Shown: positions 11,074 through 21,819 of the stretch, piece after piece
Position numbering within the stretch: the stretch's first letter is position 1
Layout: every line of letters begins with the position of its first letter
Assembly (NCBI GenBank): GCA_002917075.1
Contig: NTMA01000112.1
Coordinates: 62,001-126,000 of the forward strand
Direction of reading: 5' to 3'
Length of the DNA: 64,000 nucleotides
From: Hawksworthiomyces lignivorus
Taxonomy: Eukaryota; Ascomycota; Sordariomycetes; Ophiostomatales; Ophiostomataceae
The notes under the pieces: generated by a model
Seen by the model: the letters and a program-made list of their open reading frames with translations, nothing else
Told to the model about the DNA's origin: nothing
Database searches by the model: none
Program-made: the position numbers and the translations under genes

Positions 11074-12762
11074 TTATTTTGCTCCAGGTAGACTTTTCTG
11101 ATATAGAGTATTTTTCTTGTTAGCCAACTTAGTCAATTGTTCCTTTTGAGCTATCCATTCATCTGAATAGCCTTCGGGTTTCCTTTCTGGTGGGTCTCGT
11201 CCCTCATTAACCCATCTCATGAGCCGTTTAGCATAGACTATGTCTTCTCCAAATAGACTGTGAAACTTTTTCCCATGGCCTTTGTCATTAACTCTTTTCT
11301 TGTATATAGCTCGAATTTCATGTTCGCAAGGGAGCTTGCTTTTGCCGGAAAGAACTGCGGCGACGGCAATCGCCTGGAATTCAAATAGTGAGAATGTCGC
11401 TGTGTAAAATGGCACACCAACAAATGAAAGCGTTGGGTCCGGAATATAAAAGATATCTTCATGCAAATTATGTAACTGAAGTCCGTCGGTCACGAGTATC
11501 AAATCATCCGCATCTTCCGGTGCTATATCGTCGCGGTGAAGGTCTGAAAGAAAAGGAAGCGAAAACTGGTAACCCGTCGCTATAATCACCCTGTCAATAT
11601 TCCCCAGTCTTCGATCGTCGACAAGAGTAATTGTGGCCGGGATTGGATCGGAGTCTGCAGTATTAAATCTTTGCTGAATTGTATCAAAGCTACGGATTTC
11701 ACCTACTCTCTCAGCATTTTCCGGTAGCATAGTGGCTGGATGATCAAACTGGCCATCTCGTGTCGATTGCCAAATTTTCTTTGCAACAGGTGAAAGTTCA
11801 TTTGCGATATCAGTAGAAGATGCGCTCCCGCCAATTAGAAGTACAGTCTACATATCGTTAGTAATAAAATATACATAGATTATTTGATCTTTGACACACT
11901 TTATTTGAAAATCCAGTATTATTTCGATAACTCTTGGAGTGCTGGACCCTAGCTGGAAAGGCCGCCTTCCATTCAGTTAGTCCTGGAATGGCAGGCACCT
12001 TGGGGGCGTGATAGTGCCCAGATGCTACTACAACGGCATCAAATTCCTAATAAATCAGTTTAAAATATAGCTTTTTTTTAAAAAAAAAAAAAAAAAAAGT
12101 GATTTGATAAAAAAAAAGCTTACCCAATCTTTGTCATATATTGTTTTACCTACAGGATCCCACGTACTTGTTTCAACTCGCCAGATGTTCTTGTCCTTCT
12201 TCACATGATTGACTCTAGTGTTGAACTGCGTTCGCTCCTTAACGCCAGTCTTGACTGCAGTATCCTGAATATACTCTGCAAGGACATTGTGAGTCGAAAA
12301 TGATGCTGTATTGGGAGGCCACTTGTTCAGGGACACTTCCATTAGCTCGGTGGGAACATTATTCCGTAATCCCTCATAGCATGGACTAAAGTGCAAAATA
12401 TTAGTTTACATTCTATCTTTGCTATTGGCTATCTATTCAATTACCCGGGAGAAGAGAATAGAATGTGAGGATCCGTGTTCTCTGGAATGTCGTAAAATAC
12501 ATGATCAGCTAAAGATGCCTTTGCTGAAGGATATGCTGGCTCGAGCGGCAGAGCAGGATCAAGAACCCTATGAACATATTAGTATATTTTAATACACAAA
12601 TGAGAACCAAGGACGCACTAATACACACCAAACGCCTCCAGCCGCTGGTGATCGCTCGAAAACCGTTACATCTAAGCTTTCAGCGAGTAGATGAGCAGCA
12701 ACACTCACGCCAGAGATACCAGCGCCGATGACAGCCACACGGCGTGCCTGACAATCTGACAT
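11074..12762 (-). CDS. flavin-containing monooxygenase (FMO type), five exons
   Basis: Predicted exons are 12762-12629, 12567-12445, 12385-12124, 12046-11900 and 11847-11074. They total 1440 nt, coding 479 aa. The FAD loop is V-I-G-A-G-I-S-G near residue 10. A central V-V-A-S-G-H-Y segment precedes F-P-A-R-V-Q-H-S-K-S-Y, the FMO-identifying motif FxGxxxHxxxY with Ala replacing the third-position Gly. The second loop is L-I-G-G-S-A-S-S and the late motif A-T-G-Y is present. Length and motifs fit fungal dimethylaniline-type FMOs that oxygenate soft nucleophiles with NADPH and O2. Intron 3 (12123-12047) contains a long poly-A/poly-T tract. The 3' end faces the cyclase, and the start is 441 bp from the CoA-transferase remnant on the same strand. 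Appears intact; substrate unknown. Confidence 0.86.
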
Positions 12763-13203
12763 GTTAGAAAGCGGGCAAACAGTGGCAGAGGAATAAAATG
12801 TTATTCCAGAAAGAAAACATCATGTCACTTTGTTACGCATCAAATATGTGCGTTTATATATTTGTCCTCGAGAATAGGAGGGATCCTGTAATTTGTCAGA
12901 TTTCGAACGGGCTTTCGGGTTGGCTTCGTACCTATCAAACCAAGCTGCAGCATTTGTGTGCTTTTGCAAAGATGACGCCTTGGTCGCCTAGAATGACGCC
13001 AGCGCTCGCATTCAGCGACAAATGTATGGCAATGCAACATAGATATGACGCTCTTATATACCTTGACCCAATAAACATTCGATAACAAATTTTATTTTGA
13101 ATATCACTTCTACAGAACATAGTCTTAAAATATGGTAATAGGTATGTAGGATCTGCTGTTTCTTCCTGTACTACCTTTATAGGTCGACATGAAGACGTAG
13201 ACT
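12763..13203. other. intergenic, promoter side of the FMO gene
   Basis: Short overlapping frames on both strands show no family pattern. This stretch holds the presumed promoter of the FMO at 12762 and the 3' flank of the CoA-transferase remnant. Confidence 0.45.
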
Positions 13204-14700
13204 TTACCACTCAGACTTATCGGTGCCTGGGTAGACGCTTCCGCGGTCGAAGGCGAGCTGAATAGATCTACTAGACTGGTTGCTAAATTTAATAATACGT
13301 GACCAATCTAAGAATTGGCCTTTCTCGCCTTTTATGCCCCAGTGGCCTTTTATGCCCCAGTGGTTTTCGTGCTCAGCCCATCGGTCCTTGCTGAAGAAGT
13401 CTTCATCACCTTCGCGTTCTGCCATCTGTTCCAAGCTAAGAGATGTCTTCGCAGTCATGGCACTAAGCAGGGTATCATGTCGTACGACTAAATCTGGGTG
13501 AAGAGACCGAAGGCGTGCTTGTGTTTCGATATCATACAGTCCCAGATTAATGTACCACATGTTGCATTGAGTCAATGATGTTTTGACATCGTATGATCTG
13601 CCTTCTGAAGCACGCCGAATAAGTGCCTGTATAGTAGCTATAGCACCAATGAGTCCAGTCCTAAGATTATGATTAGTGTGTGAGGTCAATAGTCAGAATG
13701 ACGGCGACTGAAAGTATTCCACGTATTGATAATCAGAGTTCGGAACCAAGGGTACAACAGCTTCGTTAAGACCGAAGAATTTTCCTTGTGCCCAGCTAAC
13801 ACCTGTCACCTAATAAGGTCAAAATAAACGGTTACTTCTGACTGATCTTGCCATACAAACAAAATATTAAAGTAAAGCACCAAACTTACACAGTCACTGA
13901 TTTGTTGCCACCCAGAACGATGCGACCACTCACCCTTTCAGCCGTAACAATTTTCTTGGCAATATATGATGCCTTTTCCACGTTTGCGAGCAAAATTTTC
14001 CAGAGTAGCTTTCCCAAAGCCTAGCCTAGCTAAGGCGCCGGGGCGGAAACCGTCAACAAGGATATCAGCTTCTGAGACAAGTTTCCGAAGTATTGCCTTG
14101 TCTTCTGGAGTTTTCAAGTTGATATTCGTATCGCGCTTTCCTAAATTCATGTCATACAGCAGAACAGAAGGTTCTGATAATACGGATGAGGACAGGCGTA
14201 TCACATCCGCGCCGAGCAGTGCTAGGACTTTGGATATCGTAGGCCCATCTACAACACGCGATACATCCACAACTCGGATACCGACTAGAGGTCGTCGCTG
14301 CGGATCCTAGATAGCTAGCCAAGGTGCCTGAGGCACATCTACAGACGACTTCTCCACTGTGTATAGTGGTTCATTCTTCATAGCTTTTCCGTGAGGAGTG
14401 TGTTGAAACTCGTTGATTGTGTAGCATATCGTGCCTGCCTGGCGCCAGAACTTGTTTGCTTCCAGATCTATCGACTGGCTGGTATGTTGGCCTACGGCCT
14501 TTCGATAGATTTCCTTAATAGTCTCATCGTCATTTAGGTCCAATCTATCCTGAGGGAGATGTAACATCTGCAATGTCTTCGTTGTGTCCAAACCACCATG
14601 CAAATGGAACCACCGACCATCCTTTACCAATTTGCTGCCATCCGCCACCAGCTTCGTTTTGGTGGCTACAAAGAGAGTGGTATCGACCGAGAGCTGGGAG
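13204..14700 (-). pseudogene. CaiB/BaiF family III CoA-transferase, disrupted
   Basis: The protein text matches fungal family III CoA-transferases. It includes F-H-L-H-G, the core V-V-D-V-S-R-V-V-D-G-P with L-G-A-D-V-I-R, then A-D-I-L-V-D-G-F-R-P and G-I-I-Y-x-Q-E-N-C-Y-G. Lesions: TAG at 14309-14307 just before the core domain; TGA at 13940-13938 where the family has Trp; and a lost splice donor near 13725, where the frame requires CA|GTACGT but the sequence reads CA|ATACGT. A further TAG lies near 14711. A good intron occurs at about 13890-13810. An exact 18-bp tandem duplication (13328-13345 and 13346-13363) adds six residues near the C-terminus. The N-terminal roughly 100 residues are missing or unrecognisable. 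Family members move CoA between carboxylates. Confidence 0.8.
13328..13363. repeat. exact 18-bp tandem duplication in the CoA-transferase remnant
   Basis: Two adjacent identical copies of an 18-bp unit (13328-13345 and 13346-13363). Read on the minus strand they encode H-W-G-I-K-G twice. The frame is kept, so it may be polymorphic or a recent slippage event. Confidence 0.9.
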
Positions 14701-15364
14701 AAGAGGCACTAGCCAGCTACACCACGACTAAAACAGTCTCTATGCGGGTTGTGGGCACTGGTAAGATCATTCCTTGATTATGGTCTGCTAGAATAGTAGA
14801 TAATTCAACAATACAATGACTGCACTTATAATTCATTCTCTAGCAATTCAATTCCTTGGATTACAATAATTTTAGGGGATCGCTAAAATGCCTTCACAAA
14901 TAGCTATAATGCCTTCAAAGTGGACCTAATAACTGGGTCTGCTGACACATCCGCCTAAAAAAATACTTACACCACCAAGGGAAATATATAGATTTTGAAG
15001 TTTTTGTAAGGTATAACGTTCTTGACTTTCATTTTTGTTGTTTAACTTGTTTATAGTTTGTTTTAAATTTAATAAAAATTAAAGAAAAGTTGTTCAGTTC
15101 TATTGTATTTTACCACCTCGTCTCCGCGGTAGGCACACGCATGGCTAATGGCTACTAGGGAGTAGATGTGGCATTGGGGAAGTAGTCCTAAAGTCACTTC
15201 GGTGCGGCCAGATGGCCGCTGAAATCGCTCCAACACGCCGAGTCGAAGGACGTTTGCAATAACATTTGCGTGCGAGATAAGAACGCCTTTCTGCGTTGAG
15301 GTGAGGGAGGGAGTAAAAAGGCGGTGGTTAGCTATTCCATAGTAGTCTAATTAGTAGATAGAAC
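14701..15364. other. AT-rich gap between two truncated pseudogenes
   Basis: Non-coding. The densest A/T part is about 14985-15110. The CoA-transferase loses its N-terminus on one side, and the acyl-CoA ligase loses its C-terminus near the other, so this looks like a deletion or rearrangement scar (inference). Confidence 0.4.
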
Positions 15365-16095
15365 TTAAATAACTAACTGGAAGTCCAGATGTTCCGCTAA
15401 AAAACAGACAAAAGCGATTTCCGTCTTAGCCTGTCCATCTTTCCATAGTATAGCTGGTAAAGAAGGAAGACGATGGCCAAGCTCAACCAATTTGTCAAGA
15501 GTGAGAAAGCCTTGGCTTGTGGCTACCGGGGCGCTCGTATCACCGGCTACTGGCAAAAGAAATATGCGATCTCGGCTGATTCTGGCAGATGCTGCAGCTT
15601 CGAGAGCAACGGGAAGAAATACAGTGGTGGTAAATAGTGCACAAGCCCGCGATTTGGTGAGGAAGTATGCTAGCTCAGGAGGCACATATGATGCATTGGC
15701 CGGGGCAACAATGCTAGAGAGCCGATGGGTGGCCCAGGCTAGGGGCATGTAATCGATCTGGCCATTGACGTATCAGAATTTTGTTACACTAAAACGAACG
15801 CCTTGTTTAGTTAATTCTTGTAGAATCCTTACCGAGTTGTGCGAGAAGATGGCGAGAACTTTGTCCCATTGATCTCCCTCATTAGGCTGCCATGATAGAG
15901 CACTGGCGAGTCCCGTGGCCAGCACCTCGACACGCTCGCGCACTTGACTTACAAGAATATGAACGGCCTGATAGCCCGCACGTATAAATTGGTCTTGATG
16001 TGGCTGTTGGGTGACGCCTAAAGCCATCTTCCAACATCAACTGTCCAACCGGGATGTTAGGCGGGTCGCAAGGCAGATCAGGCAGACCTTGGTGT
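15365..16095 (-). pseudogene. 4CL-like acyl-CoA ligase, N-terminal fragment with frameshifts
   Basis: N-terminal part of an AMP-forming ligase. A stretch P-N-I-P-V-G-Q-L-M-L-E-D followed by R-R-H-P lies at about 16070-16000, preceded by an in-frame TAA and with no family start codon. A frame change near 15985-15970 leads into V-R-E-R-V-E-V-L-A-T-G-L and K-V-L-A-I-F-S-H-N-S. An intron of about 80 bp follows (donor near 15828). The next exon has A-P-A-N-A-S-Y-V-P-P-E-L. A last frame change near 15400 precedes the adenylation P-loop, S-G-T-S-G-L-P, which is visible only in the shifted frame. The sequence stops right after it, so about two thirds of the enzyme is missing. It probably once activated the cluster's carboxylate product (inference). 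Confidence 0.75.
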
Positions 16096-17102
16096 TAAGT
16101 TATAAGGTACTGTTACATGTGTCCAAGGGGATTGATCCTTTTTGTACTGGTACAGTGGCCTAGTGGCATCACCCAACACTTGGCTTGCACGGTAGATCAT
16201 AATGACTAACTAATTAGTATGTTTCCGTCTTCGTTATGTTCTGATTGTCCTATTTCACTATCCCTTCGCAATGTGTTATACACACTCTCTCTTTCTAACC
16301 TCTTATCAGCTGTGCTTTTTCTACGTGGCTCCCGCTTTTATTTGTATGGACATTTAATTACCTCACACTACTCCAACTCTGGCTTCTATCATGTCGTGGC
16401 GTTTGCGTGGTGGGAAAAGTGGAGAAGAAGGAAATGGGGATCGTTCCGCCCGCACTTTGCGGTCCGACTGAGGTAAATTCTCCAATTGCGGGCAAGCGAG
16501 TTAGTAAGACGCCCATGCTTGTCTACGACAGATAGAAAAGTAGAGAGCCAGAATGCGCGAGGACCAAATTTGTACAACAACAATAGCATATTTCAATCGT
16601 CGCCAGTTCAGGTCATCTGCTCCTCTCTAGCACTCTCAGAGGTTTAGCAAACCAATTTGAAAAACATTTCAAGCAGCCGTAACAAATATCCTCTGAGCTG
16701 CCATGAGTGATGAATTGAATAGATTTACTCTGTATCTAGTAGAGCGAATGAGACTAAGCGTCATGGAAACACACCGTTGCACGCCCTATTCATAGACCTC
16801 TTGAGGGTGGATACACAGCTATAACTATAGGCGAGGAGGCGCAAGCGGGGGTTCTGGGGTAAAAAGGCCTGGGGTAACGGATCTGGCAGAATTGGCTATT
16901 AAAAGTGGTTTAAAAGTGCATTTGGTCCAAGGTAGGTCACATTTCTTTCTTGTCGAACAACTACCCGGATTGTCACCCGAGAGAAAAAAAAATTAAGCCA
17001 AGAGAATTCATATTTCGTGATAAAAATAACCCTCATTTTATTTTACTTTATTTTAGTTCTAGGGGACACCTCATTACTACTCTTCTTCACATAATCTATG
17101 CC
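16096..17102. other. intergenic about 1 kb, no supported gene
   Basis: Frames at 16219-16476 and 16389-16589 overlap antisense and show no recognisable family. The 3' part is the presumed promoter of the zinc-finger regulator remnant at 17103. Confidence 0.45.
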
Positions 17103-19815
17103 ATGCCCCGTGCACAAAAACTAGAGCAGACGACTCATCGGTGTAACGCCTGTGATGCAGTCTTCAAGCATGCAGACCACTCTAATCCGCCATGAGAGGG
17201 CTCACCGGAATTCGAGACCAATTCAATGTAGCCTCTGTTCAAGAGCATTTGGTCGACGAGATATTTTGTTGCGCTATGCGACTCATGTTCATAACGGGAA
17301 TTGCTCGACTTAGCTGAAGAAAAAGAAGAAGACATACAATCTCGGGGTACACACAGCAGCACAGACAGTGGCATATGCATCGAGACTCGGGGCCAAAGAA
17401 AAAAGCAAATACAACAGCCCAACCGCTCTGATAAAATGAGTTCTGATAGATCTGCGCAAGTCTCACCTTTCACTCCAGCTGCAGCAACTTTGGCAGAGGC
17501 ACAGAACCGGTTCCAAGATACCACCATTATGACAAATACAGTTTTCACTAGAAGCTTAGATACGTTTATAGTGGGTGATAAGAGCGAGATGACAACATTG
17601 GATCCTCCTGCATCATTTCAAGATACAGACATCGACACAATGTTGGATGTGCTGCTCGGTCTGAATTCACCACAAGATCTCTCTCAGCTCATGCAGGCAG
17701 ACACAGACACAGGGCCGGGGAAAGAATCAGTATTATCAAACCAAAGACTTACCACAGAGCACAGTGATCCTTGGTCCATCTCATCCCTGTTGCAAGATTA
17801 CAGCAACGTAGTGCCGTCAATACATTTTAGCTTGTTTCCGACCTCGCGTCCCCTGTCACTCATGCAGCACATTCCACTAAGCCGTGCGCCGTATTCATTT
17901 TTAGACGTACCCACGTTTAATGACCTTGTTCGCTCTTATCAATGCCACTATGCCACCATCTTCCCGTTCTTGCATTTCCTTACCCTAGAGCTATCTAGTG
18001 AGATTCTTCTCTTCTCGCACGACGAAGGCACGAACAGTCCTTTTATGGGCCATACAAAATTTTAAGCGTCGTCCACACTCCACGCTCATCCTATCTATCC
18101 TCCTAGTCGGTGCGGTCTACGACAACAAGAAAGATCTGGCTCGTGAGCTGTATCAGAGGACCCGCAAGGCCCTATTGTCTCGTCTCGAGGAATCAAACAC
18201 AAACTTTGGCTATCAATCTGAGCCACCGCTGGATCTGATCCAAGCAATTATTAACTACGTGTCTTTTTGCGTCTCATTTGGGGACCGTACCATTGAAGAG
18301 TTAGCCTTCGGTCATGTGACGTCGATTTCCGCCCTAATTCAGGCTGCCCGGTTGGATCAGCAACACCAGCCGGTCCAAACTATAGACATCTCCGGTGGAT
18401 GGAACAACTGGGTGAAATGGGCTATTTATAAAGAGCGGAAGCGTACTTTCTTTTCCTTCTATGCGCTTATGAGCTCGGCTTTGACCTACATGCACTAGGT
18501 TCCTATTATTAACTGGCGGAACATGGTCATTCAATGCTATGTGCCCATATACTGTGGCAGGCGGCATCGCTTGCGGAGTGGGATCACGCTCTCTCATCAT
18601 TTTTACTTGAGAATAGCTATACATCCTAGGTAAATGCTCTCTATAGTGGGCAGCCGATTCCTCAAGCAGAAGCATTTTTCTCCTTGTTTGGAACAATGAC
18701 CTCTCTAACCACAATTGATTCTCTTCCTGCAGACAGCGTCTTTCTTGACGACACGGTGGCACTAGTAGAACTAACTTCTCCTGCTTCTACCCTAAAACCG
18801 ATTTCGTTTAGTTGCTTCATTCTCATCGCCACAGCACACACTAATATCTGGCAGAGTCGTATGTGCCGAGGCTCTCTCAACGTAGTAGCTACACGCACCG
18901 CTCTACAACAATGGCAGTCACTGTGGCTGCAGCTGGTGCCACAACTAGCGGACAATAATGGCAATGCATCTGACCCCCTCTTGGGCTGTTGTCTTTCCAT
19001 GTTTGATAACGCCCACTTGCTGTTGCACGTTAACGTCACTACTGCTAAAGAAGCTCTCCTCACCCGACAATATGAACAATTTCTGTATACTTAGGTGGAC
19101 CTTCAAGGCTAAAAGAGACTTTGTCATCTCAACATCTTTCTCTTCGCCTTCGCTTTCCACTTTACCTTCACGTGGCAGACATCGTGCAACGTCGCCTGAG
19201 TCCTAGATGACCTCGATACTAGAAGTTCGACTGCATGATGGTCTTTGTGCCGACGATATTTTTGCCCGTATAACCCGCCGCTATGCATTCCGCCGTGTCG
19301 CCTAGTACTCGGTCCACGCCTTGGAAATGACCATTCGCACGAGTCGCTGGTGAGAGTCGTGTGAAACCGTCATCGACTTGCCCTCGCTAGTTGGTATTGC
19401 TATTTTCTATTGTGCCCAAATACTTTCCACACGGATCCGATTTTTCTGCGCCTGCATGGAGCGTGGCCTTTAAAACCGGGGTCTTCGTACGCCGGAGGAT
19501 ATGGAAGACCTCGTGCTGATCGGAAAAATTATTGCTTTTGCCAACAATCGCAAAAATCAGTTCCAAACTTCCTTTGATGTGCCCACGATAGCTGGATGGG
19601 TTGATGAGAAGGCCATGGGCGAATTAGCAGCAACTCTCTTACTCTTTCACGCGGATGCTCTGCAACGATGTAGTACATGGCCAAGTGAGTTTCTCGCTCT
19701 GTACTCTTGTTGTACAAACTTTCAGCTAATCTATTATAGCGCTTACAATTCTTGGAAAATCCTTAGAGGATCGATCCGTTCTCCTCTGTCGTTCAGGGCC
19801 TTGCGAAACATTTGA
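17103..19815 (+). pseudogene. C2H2 zinc-finger / Fungal_trans regulator, multiply frameshifted
   Basis: The N-terminus encodes two C2H2 fingers. The first (C-N-A-C...H-x3-H) is split by one extra T at 17181. The second (C-S-L-C...) has Tyr where its first zinc-ligand His should be (CAT read as TAT, about 17273). A stop follows near 17310. A long open stretch at 17313-18062 carries an acidic/Ser-rich linker and S-F-L-D-V-P-T-F. The next frame (from about 17998) holds L-I-L-S-I-L-L-V-G-A-V-Y and R-T-F-F-S-F-Y-A-L-M-S-S, typical of PF04082 regions. At 18470-18640 the expected L-W-Q-A-A-S-L-A-E-W segment lies in yet another frame containing stops. A later open piece (18684-19094) and further remnants run to about 19815. 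At least four frame changes make it a clear pseudogene. Confidence 0.75.
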
Positions 19816-20173
19816 TGGTGCTTGAACATGTGGTAAAATTATGAAAAGAAAGTTAAAAAAAAGGGGGGGGAATATCAGAGGTGTTATTAGTCGCACTTCA
19901 TTAGATTACGACCTTTTTTATTGAGAAGCAAAGTCTCTGTTAATATTAATAAGACACTAAAATCATCTAAACTGTTTTAAAACAAAACCATGGAATATGT
20001 TACAATCATCTCATAAAGGACAAGCTTTGAAAAAGAACAAAGGAAATACGCTATAGGATATGTGATGCAGCAAGCTTTTAGGGGGGGAAACAAGCATGAT
20101 ATACTTGGCAGAAGCATCTACAAGCGCATGAAGCTAACCTTGTATCCCTGCTTGCGTTGACCCTTCGCTGAAG
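19816..20173. other. intergenic, nothing recognised
   Basis: AT-rich gap with a short G-run at 19863-19870. It holds the 3' flanks of the regulator remnant and of the secreted protein gene. Confidence 0.45.
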
Positions 20174-20860
20174 CTACGTGCACATGATGTTGTCAAGAGT
20201 GACATGGTTGGAGCCGCCTTTATGGCCTGAGGAAGGTTGCGGGCTCGCACAGTCGAAGTAGAGGAAGTCTGTCCCGCTAGATGTAAAGGTAAAGTAGGAC
20301 GTTGCCCACTGATTGAGGCCATACTGACTCGAAGAGTCAGGCGAGGACCATAAGATAAATGTGTTGCCAATGTAAACGTGACAATAGGGTATGTAAGTGA
20401 TGCCGTCTGTATACGTTGTCTCATAGTAGTTGGTAAACTGCCAGCTGTACTGACAGTTGTATGTGCGCGATTGCACGCCTTGCAATGTCTGCACGATCTC
20501 GAACAAGTAATTGTCGTATAAATTGTGAGATTGTATTGCATACTGTGAGTCTTGCCCTGGGCTGACTAGATTAAAGCTACCGTCATCTAGCAACCAGTTT
20601 GGATGGAAGCCATCCTCAAAGCCGCCGTCTTTGACGATATTTTCGATTGATGTGGGCGAGGCAATTGTTGAAGAACTCGTTATAGTGGTGGAAATCTCTG
20701 ATGATGTGGTGTATGTTGCGATCGTGTTAAAGCTAGAACTAAGGCTGATGCTGGATGATGAACTAAGTTTTCCCTTTGGAACGCAGGCGGAAGCGAGAGA
20801 TAAGGGTAATGTTGACACGGCATAGGCCATAAAGACCACTAGCCTCAGGAAATCTTTCAT
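20174..20860 (-). CDS. secreted Ser/Thr-stalk protein with CBM-like beta domain
   Basis: Single-exon 228-aa frame. Residues 1-24 form a signal peptide (basic M-K-D-F-L-R start, hydrophobic core, A-S-A cleavage region). Residues about 33-75 are a Ser/Thr-rich low-complexity stalk. Residues about 80-228 look like a galactose-binding-like (CBM4/9 or CenC-type) jelly roll: I-V-K-D-G-G-F-E-D-G opening, a W-L-L-D-D-G turn, a string of Tyr/Trp-rich strands, and V-T-L-D-N-I-M-C at the end. Such fungal proteins are secreted and may bind cell-wall glycans, but binding is not proven here. It resembles the protein at 28292 in design, not in close sequence. Intact; promoter side at 20861-20990. Confidence 0.75.
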   Translation of the reverse strand: MKDFLRLVVFMAYAVSTLPLSLASACVPKGKLSSSSSISLSSSFNTIATYTTSSEISTTITSSSTIASPTSIENIVKDGGFEDGFHPNWLLDDGSFNLVSPGQDSQYAIQSHNLYDNYLFEIVQTLQGVQSRTYNCQYSWQFTNYYETTYTDGITYIPYCHVYIGNTFILWSSPDSSSQYGLNQWATSYFTFTSSGTDFLYFDCASPQPSSGHKGGSNHVTLDNIMCT

Positions 20861-21819
20861 GCTGACGGAGCTGCAGCGAGCAAGCTAGGATAATTACAAA
20901 TATAAGAGAGCAAGACGAAGGAGCATCAGTGGCTAAAAACAAGAGAGCAAACATTTATAAAAGAAAAAAATAGAACCCCCCCCCCGAGACAGGGGAACAG
21001 GGTAAGTGCGACCAGAGAATTGGCACGCATTAAATCAGGTAGTGTTAGTCCGCATGTAGAGGTTCTGCAGAAGACTGCAGTGTTAGTACGTTGTGAGCTA
21101 GACTAAGTACAAATATATACTTGTGTATTTGTGAAGAAAAACACGCAATTCTGCAAATTATGGTTTTCCCTAGAAGTTGTGTGTACGAAGCAATGGTACA
21201 AAGGGGAAAGAATGAAATTACACTACCTAGGTAGATGGAAATGACTTTTACCTCTTGGGAGCACAAGACTCCGCATAGAGAGGCACCCCCCCTCCCCCCC
21301 CCAAAAAAATTAAGATATATTTCTTTAAACAAGAGGTTCTAATTTATGTGATATATGGTATCTATTGAGTAACTGTAGATTTAAGTCCTAGCTCTCATTG
21401 CTAACACGACATTTAAAAGTTAACGACTGAAATCGACCTGTGAGATTAACCTTTAATGCCAAGCTTCGGTCCAATACAAATACGAGAGAGTAAGGAGCAT
21501 AGCCTGTGGATTTCGCTACTCTTGATGCTCGTTTTGGATTTATATTAAAATTCCTATTGAATGCGCTAACCCAACGAAGATAAACAGTGCCAATCACTGT
21601 CTGGCTTGGTTGTTAGCTCAACGCCACAAATAAGCTTTTCTTCGACCGCATTCCTCGTAGCCCTAGAATACGTTTCCTATCTAGGATATATCTTTCACCA
21701 CACCAGCTGAAAAGATTATATTACTTCACCTTTTTTTTAATAAAAAAAAGGGAAAAAAAAAAGATGAGAACAACCAAGACAAAGCAAATCAAAAGAAGAA
21801 AAAGAAGACGTTGAATTCA
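20861..21819. other. intergenic with C/G homopolymer tracts
   Basis: No supported gene. Contains poly-C tracts at about 20977-20985 and 21287-21302, and poly-T/poly-A stretches around 21730-21765. Confidence 0.45.
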
